Positions 19,427 through 26,891 of a stretch of 34,658 nucleotides of DNA are shown piece by piece. A model generated the notes under the pieces. It saw nothing but the letters and a program-made list of their open reading frames with translations, made no database searches and was not told the DNA's origin. The stretch is from Acidobacteriota bacterium (lineage in GTDB: Bacteria > Acidobacteriota > JAAYUB01 > JAMOQF01): the NCBI GenBank assembly GCA_027064125.1, contig JAMOQF010000165.1, positions 1 through 34,658 on the forward strand, given 5' to 3'. The position numbers and the translations under genes were made by a program. Position 1 is the first letter of the stretch. The number at the start of each line of letters is the position of its first letter.

Positions 19427-20076
19427 TGGCTGGTAAACTTATAATTTTACTGGGACCTCCGGGGGCTGGAAAGGGAACTCAGGCAAAAAAAATAAGTGAA
19501 AAGTTTAAAATACCTCATGTTTCCACCGGAGATATGTTGAGGGAAGCAGTTAGGAATGGTACAGAACTTGGACTTAAGGCTAAAGCTGCAATGGATTCCG
19601 GAAAACTTGTTTCTGATGAAATTGTTCTCGGAATAGTAAAGGAGCGGATTTTCAGAAGTGATTGTGAGAAAGGTTGTATGCTTGATGGTTTTCCAAGAAA
19701 TATCTCTCAGGCAGAGAGTTTGAAGAATATGGTTGGAAATGACAGGGAAATGGTTGCCCTTTTAATAGATGTGGATAAGGATATTTTAATAAAAAGGTTG
19801 ACAGGAAGAAGAAATTGCTTAAAATGTGGAGCGATATACAATGTTTACTTTTCACCTCCCAGGGTGGAAGGTAAATGCGATAGATGTGGTGGGGATCTAG
19901 TTCAGAGGGATGACGATAGGGAAGATGTGGTAAAAAAGAGATTGGAAGTATATGAAAAAAATACATTGCCTCTCATTGAGTATTATGAAAGTGAGGGGAT
20001 TTTGAAAAAAGTTGATGGTTCAATGGATCCAGATGTGGTCTTTGAAAAAATAGTTCAGAAGTTGGACTTAAAATGA
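19426..20076 (+). CDS. adk: Adenylate kinase, zinc-type LID
   Basis: Adk interconverts ATP + AMP and 2 ADP in the cytoplasm. The 216-residue product has the P-loop GPPGAGKGT (10-18), the AMP-binding STGDMLR and LDGFPRN, and a long LID domain. That LID carries C131-x2-C134 and C151-x2-C154, a structural zinc site present in many but not all bacteria. It overlaps secY by 1 nt and map by 4 nt. Confidence 0.97.
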   Translation: MAGKLIILLGPPGAGKGTQAKKISEKFKIPHVSTGDMLREAVRNGTELGLKAKAAMDSGKLVSDEIVLGIVKERIFRSDCEKGCMLDGFPRNISQAESLKNMVGNDREMVALLIDVDKDILIKRLTGRRNCLKCGAIYNVYFSPPRVEGKCDRCGGDLVQRDDDREDVVKKRLEVYEKNTLPLIEYYESEGILKKVDGSMDPDVVFEKIVQKLDLK

Positions 20077-20819
20077 TAACACTGAAAAGCGATGATGAAA
20101 TTGAATTAATGAGATATGCAAATAGGGTGGTGGCTGAAGTGTGGGAACTGATGAAGGAACTTGCTAAACCAGGGGTTACTACAAAATATCTTGACAGGAA
20201 GGCTGAAGATTTTATTAAAAAAAGAGGATGTAAACCCGCTTTTAAAGGTTATTATGGGTATCCAGCAACTATTTGTGCTTCAGTGAATGACCAGGTTGTT
20301 CATGGAATTCCTGGGAATTATTCCCTTAAGGAAGGGGATATATTGAGTGTAGATGTTGGAACTATCTATAAGGGATATTATGGTGATGGTGCCATAACAA
20401 TTCCCATTGGAAAGGTTAAGAAAATACATCAAAAACTTATTGATGTAACAAGAAATGCCTTGAACCGTGGAATTGAGGTGGCAAGGGCTGGTAATAGAAT
20501 AGGGGATATATCCCATGCCATTCAGAATTATGTGGAAAAAAATGGATTTTCAGTTGTGAGAGATTTTGTAGGGCATGGGATTGGTAGGGAACTTCACGAA
20601 GATCCCCAGGTTCCAAATTTTGGGGAACCTGGAAGAGGTGAAAAGTTGATGAAGGGGATGACCATAGCCATTGAACCCATGGTGAATGAAAAGGGCTATG
20701 GTGTTAAAATTGAGAGAGATGGTTGGACAGTAGTCACAAAGGATGGTGGGTATTCCGCCCACTTTGAACATACCATCCTCATAAAAGAGGATGGAGCAGA
20801 AATTTTAACCAGGGTGTAG
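20073..20819 (+). CDS. map: Methionine aminopeptidase, type I
   Basis: This enzyme removes the initiator methionine from nascent proteins. The 248-residue product contains all five metal ligands: Asp94, Asp105, His168, Glu201 and Glu232. They sit in SVDVGT, YGDGA, GHGIG, IEPM and FEHT, and His77 (VHGIP) lies at the active site. It is the simple bacterial form without an N-terminal SH3 or zinc extension. The ATG overlaps the end of adk (ATGA), and infA follows after 3 nt. Confidence 0.97.
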   Translation: MITLKSDDEIELMRYANRVVAEVWELMKELAKPGVTTKYLDRKAEDFIKKRGCKPAFKGYYGYPATICASVNDQVVHGIPGNYSLKEGDILSVDVGTIYKGYYGDGAITIPIGKVKKIHQKLIDVTRNALNRGIEVARAGNRIGDISHAIQNYVEKNGFSVVRDFVGHGIGRELHEDPQVPNFGEPGRGEKLMKGMTIAIEPMVNEKGYGVKIERDGWTVVTKDGGYSAHFEHTILIKEDGAEILTRV

Positions 20820-20822
20820 TTT

Positions 20823-21041
20823 ATGGCTAAAGAGGGTGCAATTGAGGTTGAAGGAATAGTAATTGAAACATTGCCAAATGCTATGTTTAGAGTTGAACTT
20901 GAAAATAAACATGTTGTGTTGGCACATGTATCTGGAAAAATGAGAAAGAATTTTATTAGGATTCTTCCTGGTGATAGGGTGAAACTTGAAATATCTCCTT
21001 ACGATCTTTCAAGGGGAAGAATTGTTTATAGGTACAAATAA
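20823..21041 (+). CDS. infA: Translation initiation factor IF-1
   Basis: IF-1 is a small OB-fold protein that occupies the 30S A site during initiation. The 72-residue product reads [20 protein letters not shown] and continues to [20 protein letters not shown] and [11 protein letters not shown]. It has the standard length and ends. It lies between map and rpmJ, the arrangement seen in many non-enterobacterial alpha/spc regions. Confidence 0.98.
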   Translation: MAKEGAIEVEGIVIETLPNAMFRVELENKHVVLAHVSGKMRKNFIRILPGDRVKLEISPYDLSRGRIVYRYK

Positions 21042-21058
21042 TTATGAGGAGTTGAGTG

Positions 21059-21172
21059 ATGAAAGTTAGAGCATCAGTTAAGAAGATTTGCCCTAAATGC
21101 AAAATTATCAAAAGAAAGGGCGTTATCAGAGTAATTTGTGAAAATAAAAGACATAAACAAAGACAAGGATAA
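21059..21172 (+). CDS. rpmJ: 50S ribosomal protein L36, zinc-type
   Basis: This small gene encodes 37 residues: [20 protein letters not shown], then [17 protein letters not shown]. The zinc ligands C11, C14, C27 and H32 are all present, so this is the zinc-binding form. ATG 21059 follows GAGGAGTTGAG. The gene sits between infA and rpsM, as usual. Confidence 0.97.
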   Translation: MKVRASVKKICPKCKIIKRKGVIRVICENKRHKQRQG

Positions 21173-21189
21173 TTTAATGGAGGTTTATC

Positions 21190-21540
21190 TTGGCTAGAAT
21201 AGAAGGTGTTAATTTACCTGACAATAAGAAGGTTTTTATTGGGTTGACTTATATTTTTGGTATAGGAAAATCAAGATCTAAAAAAATTTTGGATCTTGCA
21301 CAGGTGGACCCTGATAAGAAGGTAAGGGATCTCACAGGTGAGGAAATCTCGAGAATAAGAAAGGCAATTGCCGAAACGGGTAAAATTGAGGGTGATTTGA
21401 GGAAGGAAATTTCCTTAAACATTAAGAGGCTAATGGAGATAAACTGTTATCGCGGTCTGAGACATAAAAAGAGACTTCCTGTGAGAGGGCAAAGGACCAA
21501 GACCAATGCCCGTACAAGGAAGGGTCCAAGGAGAAGATAA
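21190..21540 (+). CDS. rpsM: 30S ribosomal protein S13
   Basis: S13 contacts P-site tRNA and the inter-subunit bridges. The 116-residue product starts at TTG, supported by GGAGG (21179-21183) with 6 nt spacing and by the family N-terminus [14 protein letters not shown]. It contains [37 protein letters not shown] and NARTRKG. It begins the alpha-type block rpsM-rpsK-rpsD-rpoA-rplQ. Confidence 0.97.
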   Translation: MARIEGVNLPDNKKVFIGLTYIFGIGKSRSKKILDLAQVDPDKKVRDLTGEEISRIRKAIAETGKIEGDLRKEISLNIKRLMEINCYRGLRHKKRLPVRGQRTKTNARTRKGPRRR

Positions 21541-21558
21541 ATTTTTTAGGAGAGAGTA

Positions 21559-21960
21559 ATGGCTAAAAGAGGTTCTGGAAAAAAGTCACAGAAGAGAAAA
21601 GAAAAAAAGGTAATTCCTGTAGGAATAGCACATTTAAAATTAACTTTTAACAATACTATTGTCACCATAACTGATCTTGAGGGGAATGCCCTCACGTTTG
21701 CTTCTGGTGGTACAGTTGGATTTAAGGGTTCCAGGAAATCTACGCCTTTTGCGGCTCAGCAGGCTGCCCAGGCTGCTGCAGGGAAGGCAATGAAAGATTA
21801 TGGTATGAAGGAAGTGCATGTGCAGGTGAAGGGCCCCGGTCTTGGTAGAGAATCTGCCATAAGGGCGCTCCATGCTGCTGGGTTAAAAATTCTCAGTATA
21901 AGAGATGTTACGCCTATTCCACATAATGGGTGTAGGCCTAAGAAAAAAAGAAGAGTTTAA
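21559..21960 (+). CDS. rpsK: 30S ribosomal protein S11
   Basis: S11 forms the 30S platform near the E site. The 133-residue product contains [57 protein letters not shown] and the basic end [10 protein letters not shown]. It is normal in length and position. The ATG follows AGGAGAGAG. Confidence 0.98.
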   Translation: MAKRGSGKKSQKRKEKKVIPVGIAHLKLTFNNTIVTITDLEGNALTFASGGTVGFKGSRKSTPFAAQQAAQAAAGKAMKDYGMKEVHVQVKGPGLGRESAIRALHAAGLKILSIRDVTPIPHNGCRPKKKRRV

Positions 21961-21974
21961 TTAAGGAGGAGATA

Positions 21975-22604
21975 GTGGCACGTTATATTGGTCCTGTATG
22001 TAAATTATGCAGAAGGGAAGGTGTTAAACTATATTTAAAAGGTGAAAAATGTTTTAAGGATAGTTGTCCGATTCAGAGAAGACCATATCCTCCGGGGGAA
22101 CATGGAAGGGAGAGAAGAAAAAAGTTAATAGGATATGGACAGCAGTTAAGGGAGAAACAGAAAGTAAAAAGATTGTATGGATTGCTGGAAAAGCAGTTTA
22201 AAAATTACTTCAAACAGGCTGAAAGGCAAAAAGGGATCACCGGTGAAAATTTGTTAAGATTGCTTGAGAGACGACTTGACAATGTTGTCTATAGATTGGG
22301 ATTTGCTTCTTCAAGATCCCAGGCAAGGCAAATTGTCTTACATGGGCATATTAGGGTTAATGGAAGGAAGGTAAATATTCCCTCTTTTTTGGTTAAGGTG
22401 GGAGATGAGATTGAATTGGTTGAAAAGATGAGGAAAAATGTCTTTGTTCAGAATAGTCTGACTCTTTCAACTGGAAGAGGTGTCCCCGAATGGATAAGTT
22501 TTGATAAAGAGAATTTTAAGGGGAAGATACTCAGGATGCCTGTAAGAGATGATATTGATGCAAACATAAATGAACACTTGATAGTTGAGTTATATTCTAA
22601 ATAA
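21975..22604 (+). CDS. rpsD: 30S ribosomal protein S4, zinc-type
   Basis: S4 is a primary 16S-binding protein and, in E. coli, the repressor of the alpha operon. The 209-residue product has an N-terminal zinc knuckle with C9, C12, C26 and C31, RPYPPGEHG, and the S4 RNA-binding domain [20 protein letters not shown]. Next comes [14 protein letters not shown]. It begins with GTG behind AAGGAGGAG. I could not identify an S4 pseudoknot target upstream of rpsM. Confidence 0.97.
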   Translation: MARYIGPVCKLCRREGVKLYLKGEKCFKDSCPIQRRPYPPGEHGRERRKKLIGYGQQLREKQKVKRLYGLLEKQFKNYFKQAERQKGITGENLLRLLERRLDNVVYRLGFASSRSQARQIVLHGHIRVNGRKVNIPSFLVKVGDEIELVEKMRKNVFVQNSLTLSTGRGVPEWISFDKENFKGKILRMPVRDDIDANINEHLIVELYSK

Positions 22605-22619
22605 AGTGGAGGAAAATAA

Positions 22620-23606
22620 ATGTCTGTTAAAATGCAAAAACCTAAGAGGCTGCACTATGACCCTCAAGTTCTTTCTCCAACCTATGGGCTTTTTTATGCG
22701 CAGCCTTTTGAAAGGGGATTTGGTACAACAATAGGGAATTCTTTGAGGAGAATTTTAATGTCTTCCATACCCGGGGCTGCGATAACAGGAGTCATGATTG
22801 AAGGAGTCCTCCACGAGTTTTCGACTATACCGGGTGTTAGGGAGGATGTCACAGATATAATACTTGCTCTTAAAAGGATACCCATAAAACTTAATGTGGA
22901 GTACGATAAATACATCTACCTTGAGGCGAAGGGTCCATGTGAGGTGAAATCCTCTGATATAAAATTGGATCCGGATGTGGAGATATTGGATAAAGACATC
23001 CATATAGCAACCCTTGAGGAGGGGGCAGAACTCAAAATGGAGATGAAGGTGAAGATTGGGAAGGGATATGTTTCGGCTGAAAACAACATTGAGGAAGATG
23101 CACCACTTGGTTTTATACCACTTGACTCAGTTCATTCTCCAGTTAAAAGGGTGAATTTTAGAGTTGAACAGGCAAGGGTTGGTCAATCAACAGATTATGA
23201 TAAATTGATTCTTGAAGTTTGGACAAATGGAACGATTTTACCACAGGATGCCATATCAAGGGCTGCCAAAATTTTAAGGGATCATATGGCAATTTTTGTT
23301 GATTTTGAAGAAGAAGAAGAGGAAGAAGAAGAAATTATTGATGAGGAAGAAAATAAATTGAATGAATATTTGAAGATGCCTGTTAGTGAATTGGAGTTAA
23401 GTGTTCGTGCTTCCAATTGTCTGAAAAATGCAAATATACAAACAATTGCTGATCTTGTTACCAAAACTGAAGCTGAAATGTTAAAAACCAAGAATTTTGG
23501 TAAAAAATCACTTAATGAGATAAAGGATATTCTTTCATCCCTTGGGTTACATTTTGGGATGGAATTGGATCAAAATGGTAAAATAAAAAAGAAAAGTAAT
23601 TTTTAA
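22620..23606 (+). CDS. rpoA: RNA polymerase alpha subunit with acidic linker
   Basis: Alpha dimerises to start assembly of RNA polymerase, and its C-terminal domain binds UP elements and activators. The 328-residue product has the N-terminal domain with [20 protein letters not shown] (residues about 30-49) and the C-terminal domain with [14 protein letters not shown] and [15 protein letters not shown], so the DNA-binding residues are conserved. The linker begins with nine consecutive glutamates (230-238), followed by IIDEEE. These are encoded by a nearly pure GAA run (23307-23333), unusual for this normally moderate linker. Confidence 0.97.
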   Translation: MSVKMQKPKRLHYDPQVLSPTYGLFYAQPFERGFGTTIGNSLRRILMSSIPGAAITGVMIEGVLHEFSTIPGVREDVTDIILALKRIPIKLNVEYDKYIYLEAKGPCEVKSSDIKLDPDVEILDKDIHIATLEEGAELKMEMKVKIGKGYVSAENNIEEDAPLGFIPLDSVHSPVKRVNFRVEQARVGQSTDYDKLILEVWTNGTILPQDAISRAAKILRDHMAIFVDFEEEEEEEEEIIDEEENKLNEYLKMPVSELELSVRASNCLKNANIQTIADLVTKTEAEMLKTKNFGKKSLNEIKDILSSLGLHFGMELDQNGKIKKKSNF

Positions 23607-23617
23607 GGAGAGTTAAA

Positions 23618-24181
23618 ATGCGTCACAGAGTAAGTGGGAAAAAACTTGGTAGAACCACTGAGCACAGAAAGGCTCTTATGAGAAATCTTGCTACCGAGCT
23701 TTTTAGATATGGAAGGATTAAAACTACCCTCCCCAAAGCCAAGGCATTAAGGCCAATTGCTGAAAAATTAATAACCCTCGGAAAGAGAGGTACATTAAGT
23801 GATAGAAGAAGGTTAATTGGATATTTAAAAGATAAAAAGATAGCCCATAAGGTAGTAGATGAAATAGGTCCTAAATATATGCAAAGGCCGGGAGGTTACA
23901 CAAGGATTTATAAACTTGGATGGAGAAAGGGTGATGCCGCAGAAATGGCTATAATTGAGTTGGTGGAGTCTGAAGTTAGATGGAAAACTAAAGAAACTGA
24001 AACTGTTGAATCCTCTGTTGAGGAAGAAAAGGTTATTGATGAGGATGTTGAGGTAAAAGAAAGTGTTGAAGAGGGGTCTAAAGAAGAAGTTGTGGAAGAG
24101 AAAAAGGAAGTAAAAGAGGAAGTTGTGGAAGAAAGTGAAGAGGGTGAGGAAAAAGAAAAAGAAAAAGAGGGTAAAGAGTAA
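23618..24181 (+). CDS. rplQ: 50S ribosomal protein L17 with long acidic C-terminal tail
   Basis: Residues 1 to about 120 are standard L17: MRHRVSGKKLGRTTEHRKAL, then RNLATELFRYGRIKTTLPKA, LGKRGTL and PGGYTRIYKLGWRKGDAAEM. The protein is 187 residues, against about 127 in E. coli. The additional 65 or so residues are Glu/Val/Lys-rich with hardly any other residue type and are probably disordered. The tail contains an 11-residue repeat, EEVVEEKKEVK then EEVVEESEEGE. Its DNA has the 14-nt direct repeat GAAGTTGTGGAAGA at 24086 and 24119. It is the last gene of the supercluster. Confidence 0.96.
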   Translation: MRHRVSGKKLGRTTEHRKALMRNLATELFRYGRIKTTLPKAKALRPIAEKLITLGKRGTLSDRRRLIGYLKDKKIAHKVVDEIGPKYMQRPGGYTRIYKLGWRKGDAAEMAIIELVESEVRWKTKETETVESSVEEEKVIDEDVEVKESVEEGSKEEVVEEKKEVKEEVVEESEEGEEKEKEKEGKE

Positions 24182-24240
24182 AGGAATAAAATTTTTCATA
24201 AAAAATTTTGAGATATATTCAGAATTTTTGTCTCTATTAT

Positions 24241-24280
24241 AAGAGGGAAATATTTATTCACCAGTTTCCTCTTTAAATTT
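24241..24280 (+). terminator. Possible terminator of the ribosomal supercluster
   Basis: AAGAGG-G-AAA (24241-24250) pairs with TTTCCTCTT (24265-24273), with a single bulged G and a 14-nt loop. The downstream sequence TAAATTT is only weakly T-rich. It lies 60 nt after the rplQ stop. It is plausible but much weaker than the terminator at 25179-25211, so read-through into the repeat region is likely. Confidence 0.4.
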
Positions 24281-24300
24281 CATAGCAAAAATTGAAAAAA

Positions 24301-24404
24301 GTGCCAGAAAGATCAAAATTAAAGGTGTCAGGTTGAAATAACTTTCGCACAATCCCCACCATGGGTTTATTTTATAGAGAAAAAGAAAGGATCTTTTCTG
24401 ACAC
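24301..24404. repeat. Imperfect inverted repeat enclosing about 75 bp
   Basis: GTGCCAGAAAGATC (24301-24314) is matched in inverted orientation by GATCTTTTCTGACAC (24390-24404), with one substitution and one extra base. The enclosed sequence has no ORF and contains another GTGTCAGG near 24326. No flanking target-site duplication is visible. It could be a relic of a small non-autonomous element or a protein-binding site. Confidence 0.4.
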
Positions 24405-24430
24405 TATTTGTTCTATTTGTTTTTGGTAAA

Positions 24431-25111
24431 TCATAAGAAGGCATTTGGGGAGGACAAACAGAAGAACAGATAAAATTCTGGCAAAGATGAAATCTTTTAG
24501 CAAAAGGCAACGATTAAACGATTAAAGGAAATTCTCTTTTTATCCTATAAACCTTTAAGGGGGTATTTAGGGGAGGCAAATGGGAAAACATATTAAATTC
24601 TGGCAGAGTTAATATTTTTTTGGCAAAAATCAACTGATTAAAGGGAAAATTTTTTTTCCTTCTATAAATCTTTAGGGGGAATCTGAGGAGGAAATAGAAG
24701 ATGGAATTTGGTCATACCTAAACTTACGAAAAAGTATCAGGTAAAAAATTTAAGCAAAAAATTTAAGAAAAATTTAAATGGCTTTTAGGGTAGGCAAATA
24801 AAAGAAAATAAAATTCTGGCAGAGTTTACGATTTTCTGGCAGAAATTAATGATTAAAATAAATCCCTTTTCTTCTCTATAAGCCTTTAGGGGGTATTTGG
24901 GGTTGGCAAGTAAAAAAACAGATTAAATTCTGGCACGGCTTAAAATCTTTTAGCAGAGACTAATAAGTATTATTCCTTCTACCTTTCTATAAACCCTATA
25001 AACCTTCTGGATGCTGTTCAGGAGAGGATAGATTTGGAAAAAGGTGTCAGGCGAGAAATAGGCAAGAAAGAAAAAGCAGATAAGCAAGAAAAAGAGGATT
25101 GGTGTCTGGCA
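24431..25111 (+). repeat. Degenerate tandem array, about six units of roughly 111 bp
   Basis: Units start at about 24431, 24545, 24662, 24773, 24876 and 24987, giving spacings of 114, 117, 111, 103 and 111 bp. The consensus order is CTATAAACCTTTAGGGGG, TATTTGGGGAGGCAAA, an A-rich stretch with AGATTAAATTCTGGCAGAG, then a second TGGCA or TAGCA 19-20 bp after the first, then GATTAAA and a pyrimidine-rich run. Copies at 24545 and 24876 are best kept; the third copy (24662) is most eroded. TCTGGCA occurs exactly at 24477, 24599, 24815, 24835, 24929 and 25105, with its reverse complement at 24302. All frames carry frequent stops, so the array is non-coding. It fills most of the gene-free stretch 24182-25224. 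Confidence 0.75.
24743..24778. repeat. Short A-tract tandem repeat inside the array
   Basis: AAAAAATTTAAG is repeated at 24743 and 24756, followed by AAAAATTTAAA at 24768. The period is 12-13 bp. The element lies in the eroded third unit of the larger array. Such near-phased A-tracts would bend or easily melt DNA, but no function can be assigned. Confidence 0.55.
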
Positions 25112-25178
25112 AAATTAGTTTATTTTAATAAATCTTATTTACTGTATACAAAATTTTTCTAATTTCCAATATTTTTAG

Positions 25179-25211
25179 AAAGCCAGGATAAAAATCCTGG
25201 CTTTTTTTTTT
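25179..25211 (+). terminator. Strong intrinsic terminator before hsp20
   Basis: AAAGCCAGGA pairs perfectly with TCCTGGCTTT (GCCAGGA 25182-25188 with TCCTGGC 25195-25201, plus AAA/TTT) around the loop TAAAAA. A run of ten T residues follows (25202-25211). It is the best terminator in the window and reads on the + strand, yet the nearest upstream gene on that strand, rplQ, ends about 1 kb earlier. Confidence 0.92.
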
Positions 25212-25224
25212 GCCCTTATTGTTT

Positions 25225-25230
25225 TATAAT
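25225..25230 (+). promoter_or_regulatory. -10 box for the hsp20 gene
   Basis: A perfect TATAAT lies 20 bp before the hsp20 ATG. At 17 bp spacing the -35 position is TTTTTT, within the terminator T-run, which is a poor match. Transcription from here would give a leader of about 14 nt with no Shine-Dalgarno, or would need another sigma factor's -35. Confidence 0.5.
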
Positions 25231-25250
25231 ATCCTCTATTTTTACATTTT

Positions 25251-25586
25251 ATGGTTGATTATATGGTTGGAGACAGGGATTCCCTTTTTAAACCTGAGTG
25301 TGATGTTCTTGAGACTGAAAACTACTACTATGTTTTTATAGACTTGCCGGGAGTAAATGCCTCAGCAATAGATGTCTCTTACAGGGACAGTAAACTTGAA
25401 ATTAAAGGTGAAAAGGTGAGGGACATTTCTGGAAGTGATTTCATTTATCAAAGGGCTGAAAGGACTTTTGGTAGTTTCAGAATAGTTTTTGACTGGCTTC
25501 TTTCCGATGTGGATGAAAATAATATAGACGCAACTTATAAGGATGGGGTGCTTTTTTTAAAAATAAGGAGAAAAAAGGAGAAATAG
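25251..25586 (+). CDS. Small heat-shock protein (Hsp20 / alpha-crystallin domain)
   Basis: Hsp20 proteins are ATP-independent holdases for unfolding proteins. The 111-residue product is almost only the alpha-crystallin domain: ETENYYYVFIDLPGVNASAI (21-40), the region SFRIVF, and the signature ATYKDGVLFLKI (94-105). The N-terminal arm is about 15 residues, and the chain stops at RRKKEK. The C-terminal I-x-I/V motif that drives oligomer assembly in most Hsp20s is therefore missing. No Shine-Dalgarno precedes ATG 25251; ATG 25263 is an alternative start. Confidence 0.88.
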   Translation: MVDYMVGDRDSLFKPECDVLETENYYYVFIDLPGVNASAIDVSYRDSKLEIKGEKVRDISGSDFIYQRAERTFGSFRIVFDWLLSDVDENNIDATYKDGVLFLKIRRKKEK

Positions 25587-26318
25587 ATGTCTAAATACAG
25601 GATTTCGGTAATATTTTTATTTTTGTCTTTCCTTCCTGTTTTTATTTTCAGTAAGGGAAATATTTTAAATAGGGGTAAATTGTTAATTTATTTTGACGGA
25701 AAATATGTGGGATCGGAAGTTTACACCCTGAAAGAAATCCCCGGTGGTTATGAGGGAAGTTCTATAATGAGTGTCATACTTCCCAGGGGTGGTGGGAATG
25801 TTGCTTTTACATATAAGACAAAGGAGATAATGGATAGAAAGTTTAATCCAATTCATTACGAGGACTTCTATACGGTAAATGGGAGAAAAAACTACATTAA
25901 GGTGGATTTTAAGGGGGGAAAGGCAGTTGATAACTGTTATATGGCAGGATTAACTTTAAACAGAACTGCAAATGTACATAAAAGTTTTAGACTGCTTGAA
26001 GAGGCGGTTTTTTATCAATATTGGCTGATATACAAAAAATATGAGGTTGATGGAGGAGGAGATAAAAGGACGATAAATATTTATATCCCTAAAATAGCAA
26101 AGGAGATTCCAGTAAAAATTGATTATATTGGGAATGCTGCAGTAAACACGGGAAAAGGACTTCTTGAAATAAAGAAATTCATGCTGGAAATGGGTAGTAT
26201 GGGAATTACATTTGCCGTTGATAAAAAAGGAAAACTCATAAAAGTCTTTTCTCCTGAACAAAAATTGGAGATCGTAAATGAATTTAATTACAATTTTACT
26301 AAAACGGATAAAAAATAA
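25587..26318 (+). CDS. Exported protein of unknown function
   Basis: The 243-residue product begins with a signal peptide (residues about 1-22, MSKYRISVIFLFLSFLPVFI, then FS) and continues as a beta-rich domain without recognised motifs. Examples are RGKLLIYFDGKYVGSEVYTL and GNVAFTYKTKEIMDRKFNPI. The pattern of paired strands and 'FNPIHYEDFYTVNGRKNYIKV' loosely recalls DUF3108/DUF6134-type periplasmic proteins, but I would not assign it. AAGGAG at 25575-25580 gives 6 nt spacing to ATG 25587, which follows the hsp20 stop directly, so the two genes are co-transcribed. It is not preceded by a lipobox. Confidence 0.7.
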   Translation: MSKYRISVIFLFLSFLPVFIFSKGNILNRGKLLIYFDGKYVGSEVYTLKEIPGGYEGSSIMSVILPRGGGNVAFTYKTKEIMDRKFNPIHYEDFYTVNGRKNYIKVDFKGGKAVDNCYMAGLTLNRTANVHKSFRLLEEAVFYQYWLIYKKYEVDGGGDKRTINIYIPKIAKEIPVKIDYIGNAAVNTGKGLLEIKKFMLEMGSMGITFAVDKKGKLIKVFSPEQKLEIVNEFNYNFTKTDKK

Positions 26319-26319
26319 C

Positions 26320-26348
26320 TTGACCAAAAGGGAATTGATAATTAGTAT
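26320..26348 (+). promoter_or_regulatory. Promoter of nuoJKLMN
   Basis: TTGACC (26320-26325, 5 of 6) is followed after 17 bp by TAGTAT (26343-26348, 4 of 6). The predicted transcription start is near 26355, about 20 nt before the nuoJ ATG. This would make nuoJ the first gene of its own transcription unit. Confidence 0.6.
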
Positions 26349-26375
26349 ATAGTTTATTTTCTTTGGGTGTTACAT

Positions 26376-26891
26376 ATGGAAATTTTAATTTATATTTTTG
26401 CAATTCTATCAGTTTTATTTGCCATTAATATGTTGATACAGAAGAAAATGATTAATGTTGCTCTTTCACTTCTTGGGTGTATGGTCTCCATTGCTGTTTT
26501 GTTTATCTATTTGTATGCGACCTTTGTAGGAATGCTTCAGTTAATAGTGTATGCCGGTAGTGTTATGGTTCTCTTCTTAATCATAATAACTCTTCTCGAT
26601 CCCTTTGGAAAAATTAAATATACCTTTACTTCCAGGTTGTGGACCTTTTTTGTTTCTATTATAGGTCTTATATTTGGATTGCTTTTGTATGTAATTTATG
26701 GCAGTGAAAAAAAGGTGGAAGCAATAAACAGTTCCCATTTTTCCATTAAAGCCCTTTCTGACAGGTTATTCACCATATATCTTTTGCCTTTTGAGGTAAT
26801 TTCCATTTTGATTCTTGTGGGGATAATTGGTTCCATCTATTTTGGTAAAAAAAATTTAACTGATGGTGATGAAGATGAAAATAACGCCTGA
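26376..26891 (+). CDS. nuoJ: NADH-quinone oxidoreductase subunit J
   Basis: NuoJ is a membrane-arm subunit of complex I whose third helix takes part in coupling. The 171-residue product shows five hydrophobic helices and the family segment LQLIVYAGSVMVLFLIIITL. I chose ATG 26376 with GGGTG 6 nt upstream; an in-frame GTG at 26367 is less likely. It is the first nuo gene here: no nuoA-I precedes it. It overlaps nuoK by 17 nt. Confidence 0.95.
   Translation: MEILIYIFAILSVLFAINMLIQKKMINVALSLLGCMVSIAVLFIYLYATFVGMLQLIVYAGSVMVLFLIIITLLDPFGKIKYTFTSRLWTFFVSIIGLIFGLLLYVIYGSEKKVEAINSSHFSIKALSDRLFTIYLLPFEVISILILVGIIGSIYFGKKNLTDGDEDENNA

Noticed and set aside
24182-24209. AT-only hairpin AAAATTTTT/AAAAATTTT just after rplQ as terminator
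   Set aside because: The stem has no G-C pairs and no T-tract, so it is unlikely to stop transcription and may arise from base composition.
24431-24990. Replication origin with iterons and an AT-rich unwinding element
   Set aside because: No convincing DnaA box (TTATNCACA type) and no dnaA, dnaN or rep gene nearby. Repeats plus A-tracts alone are insufficient.
24431-25111. CRISPR array
   Set aside because: Units are about 111 bp, degenerate and contiguous, with no short identical repeats separated by unique spacers and no cas genes nearby.
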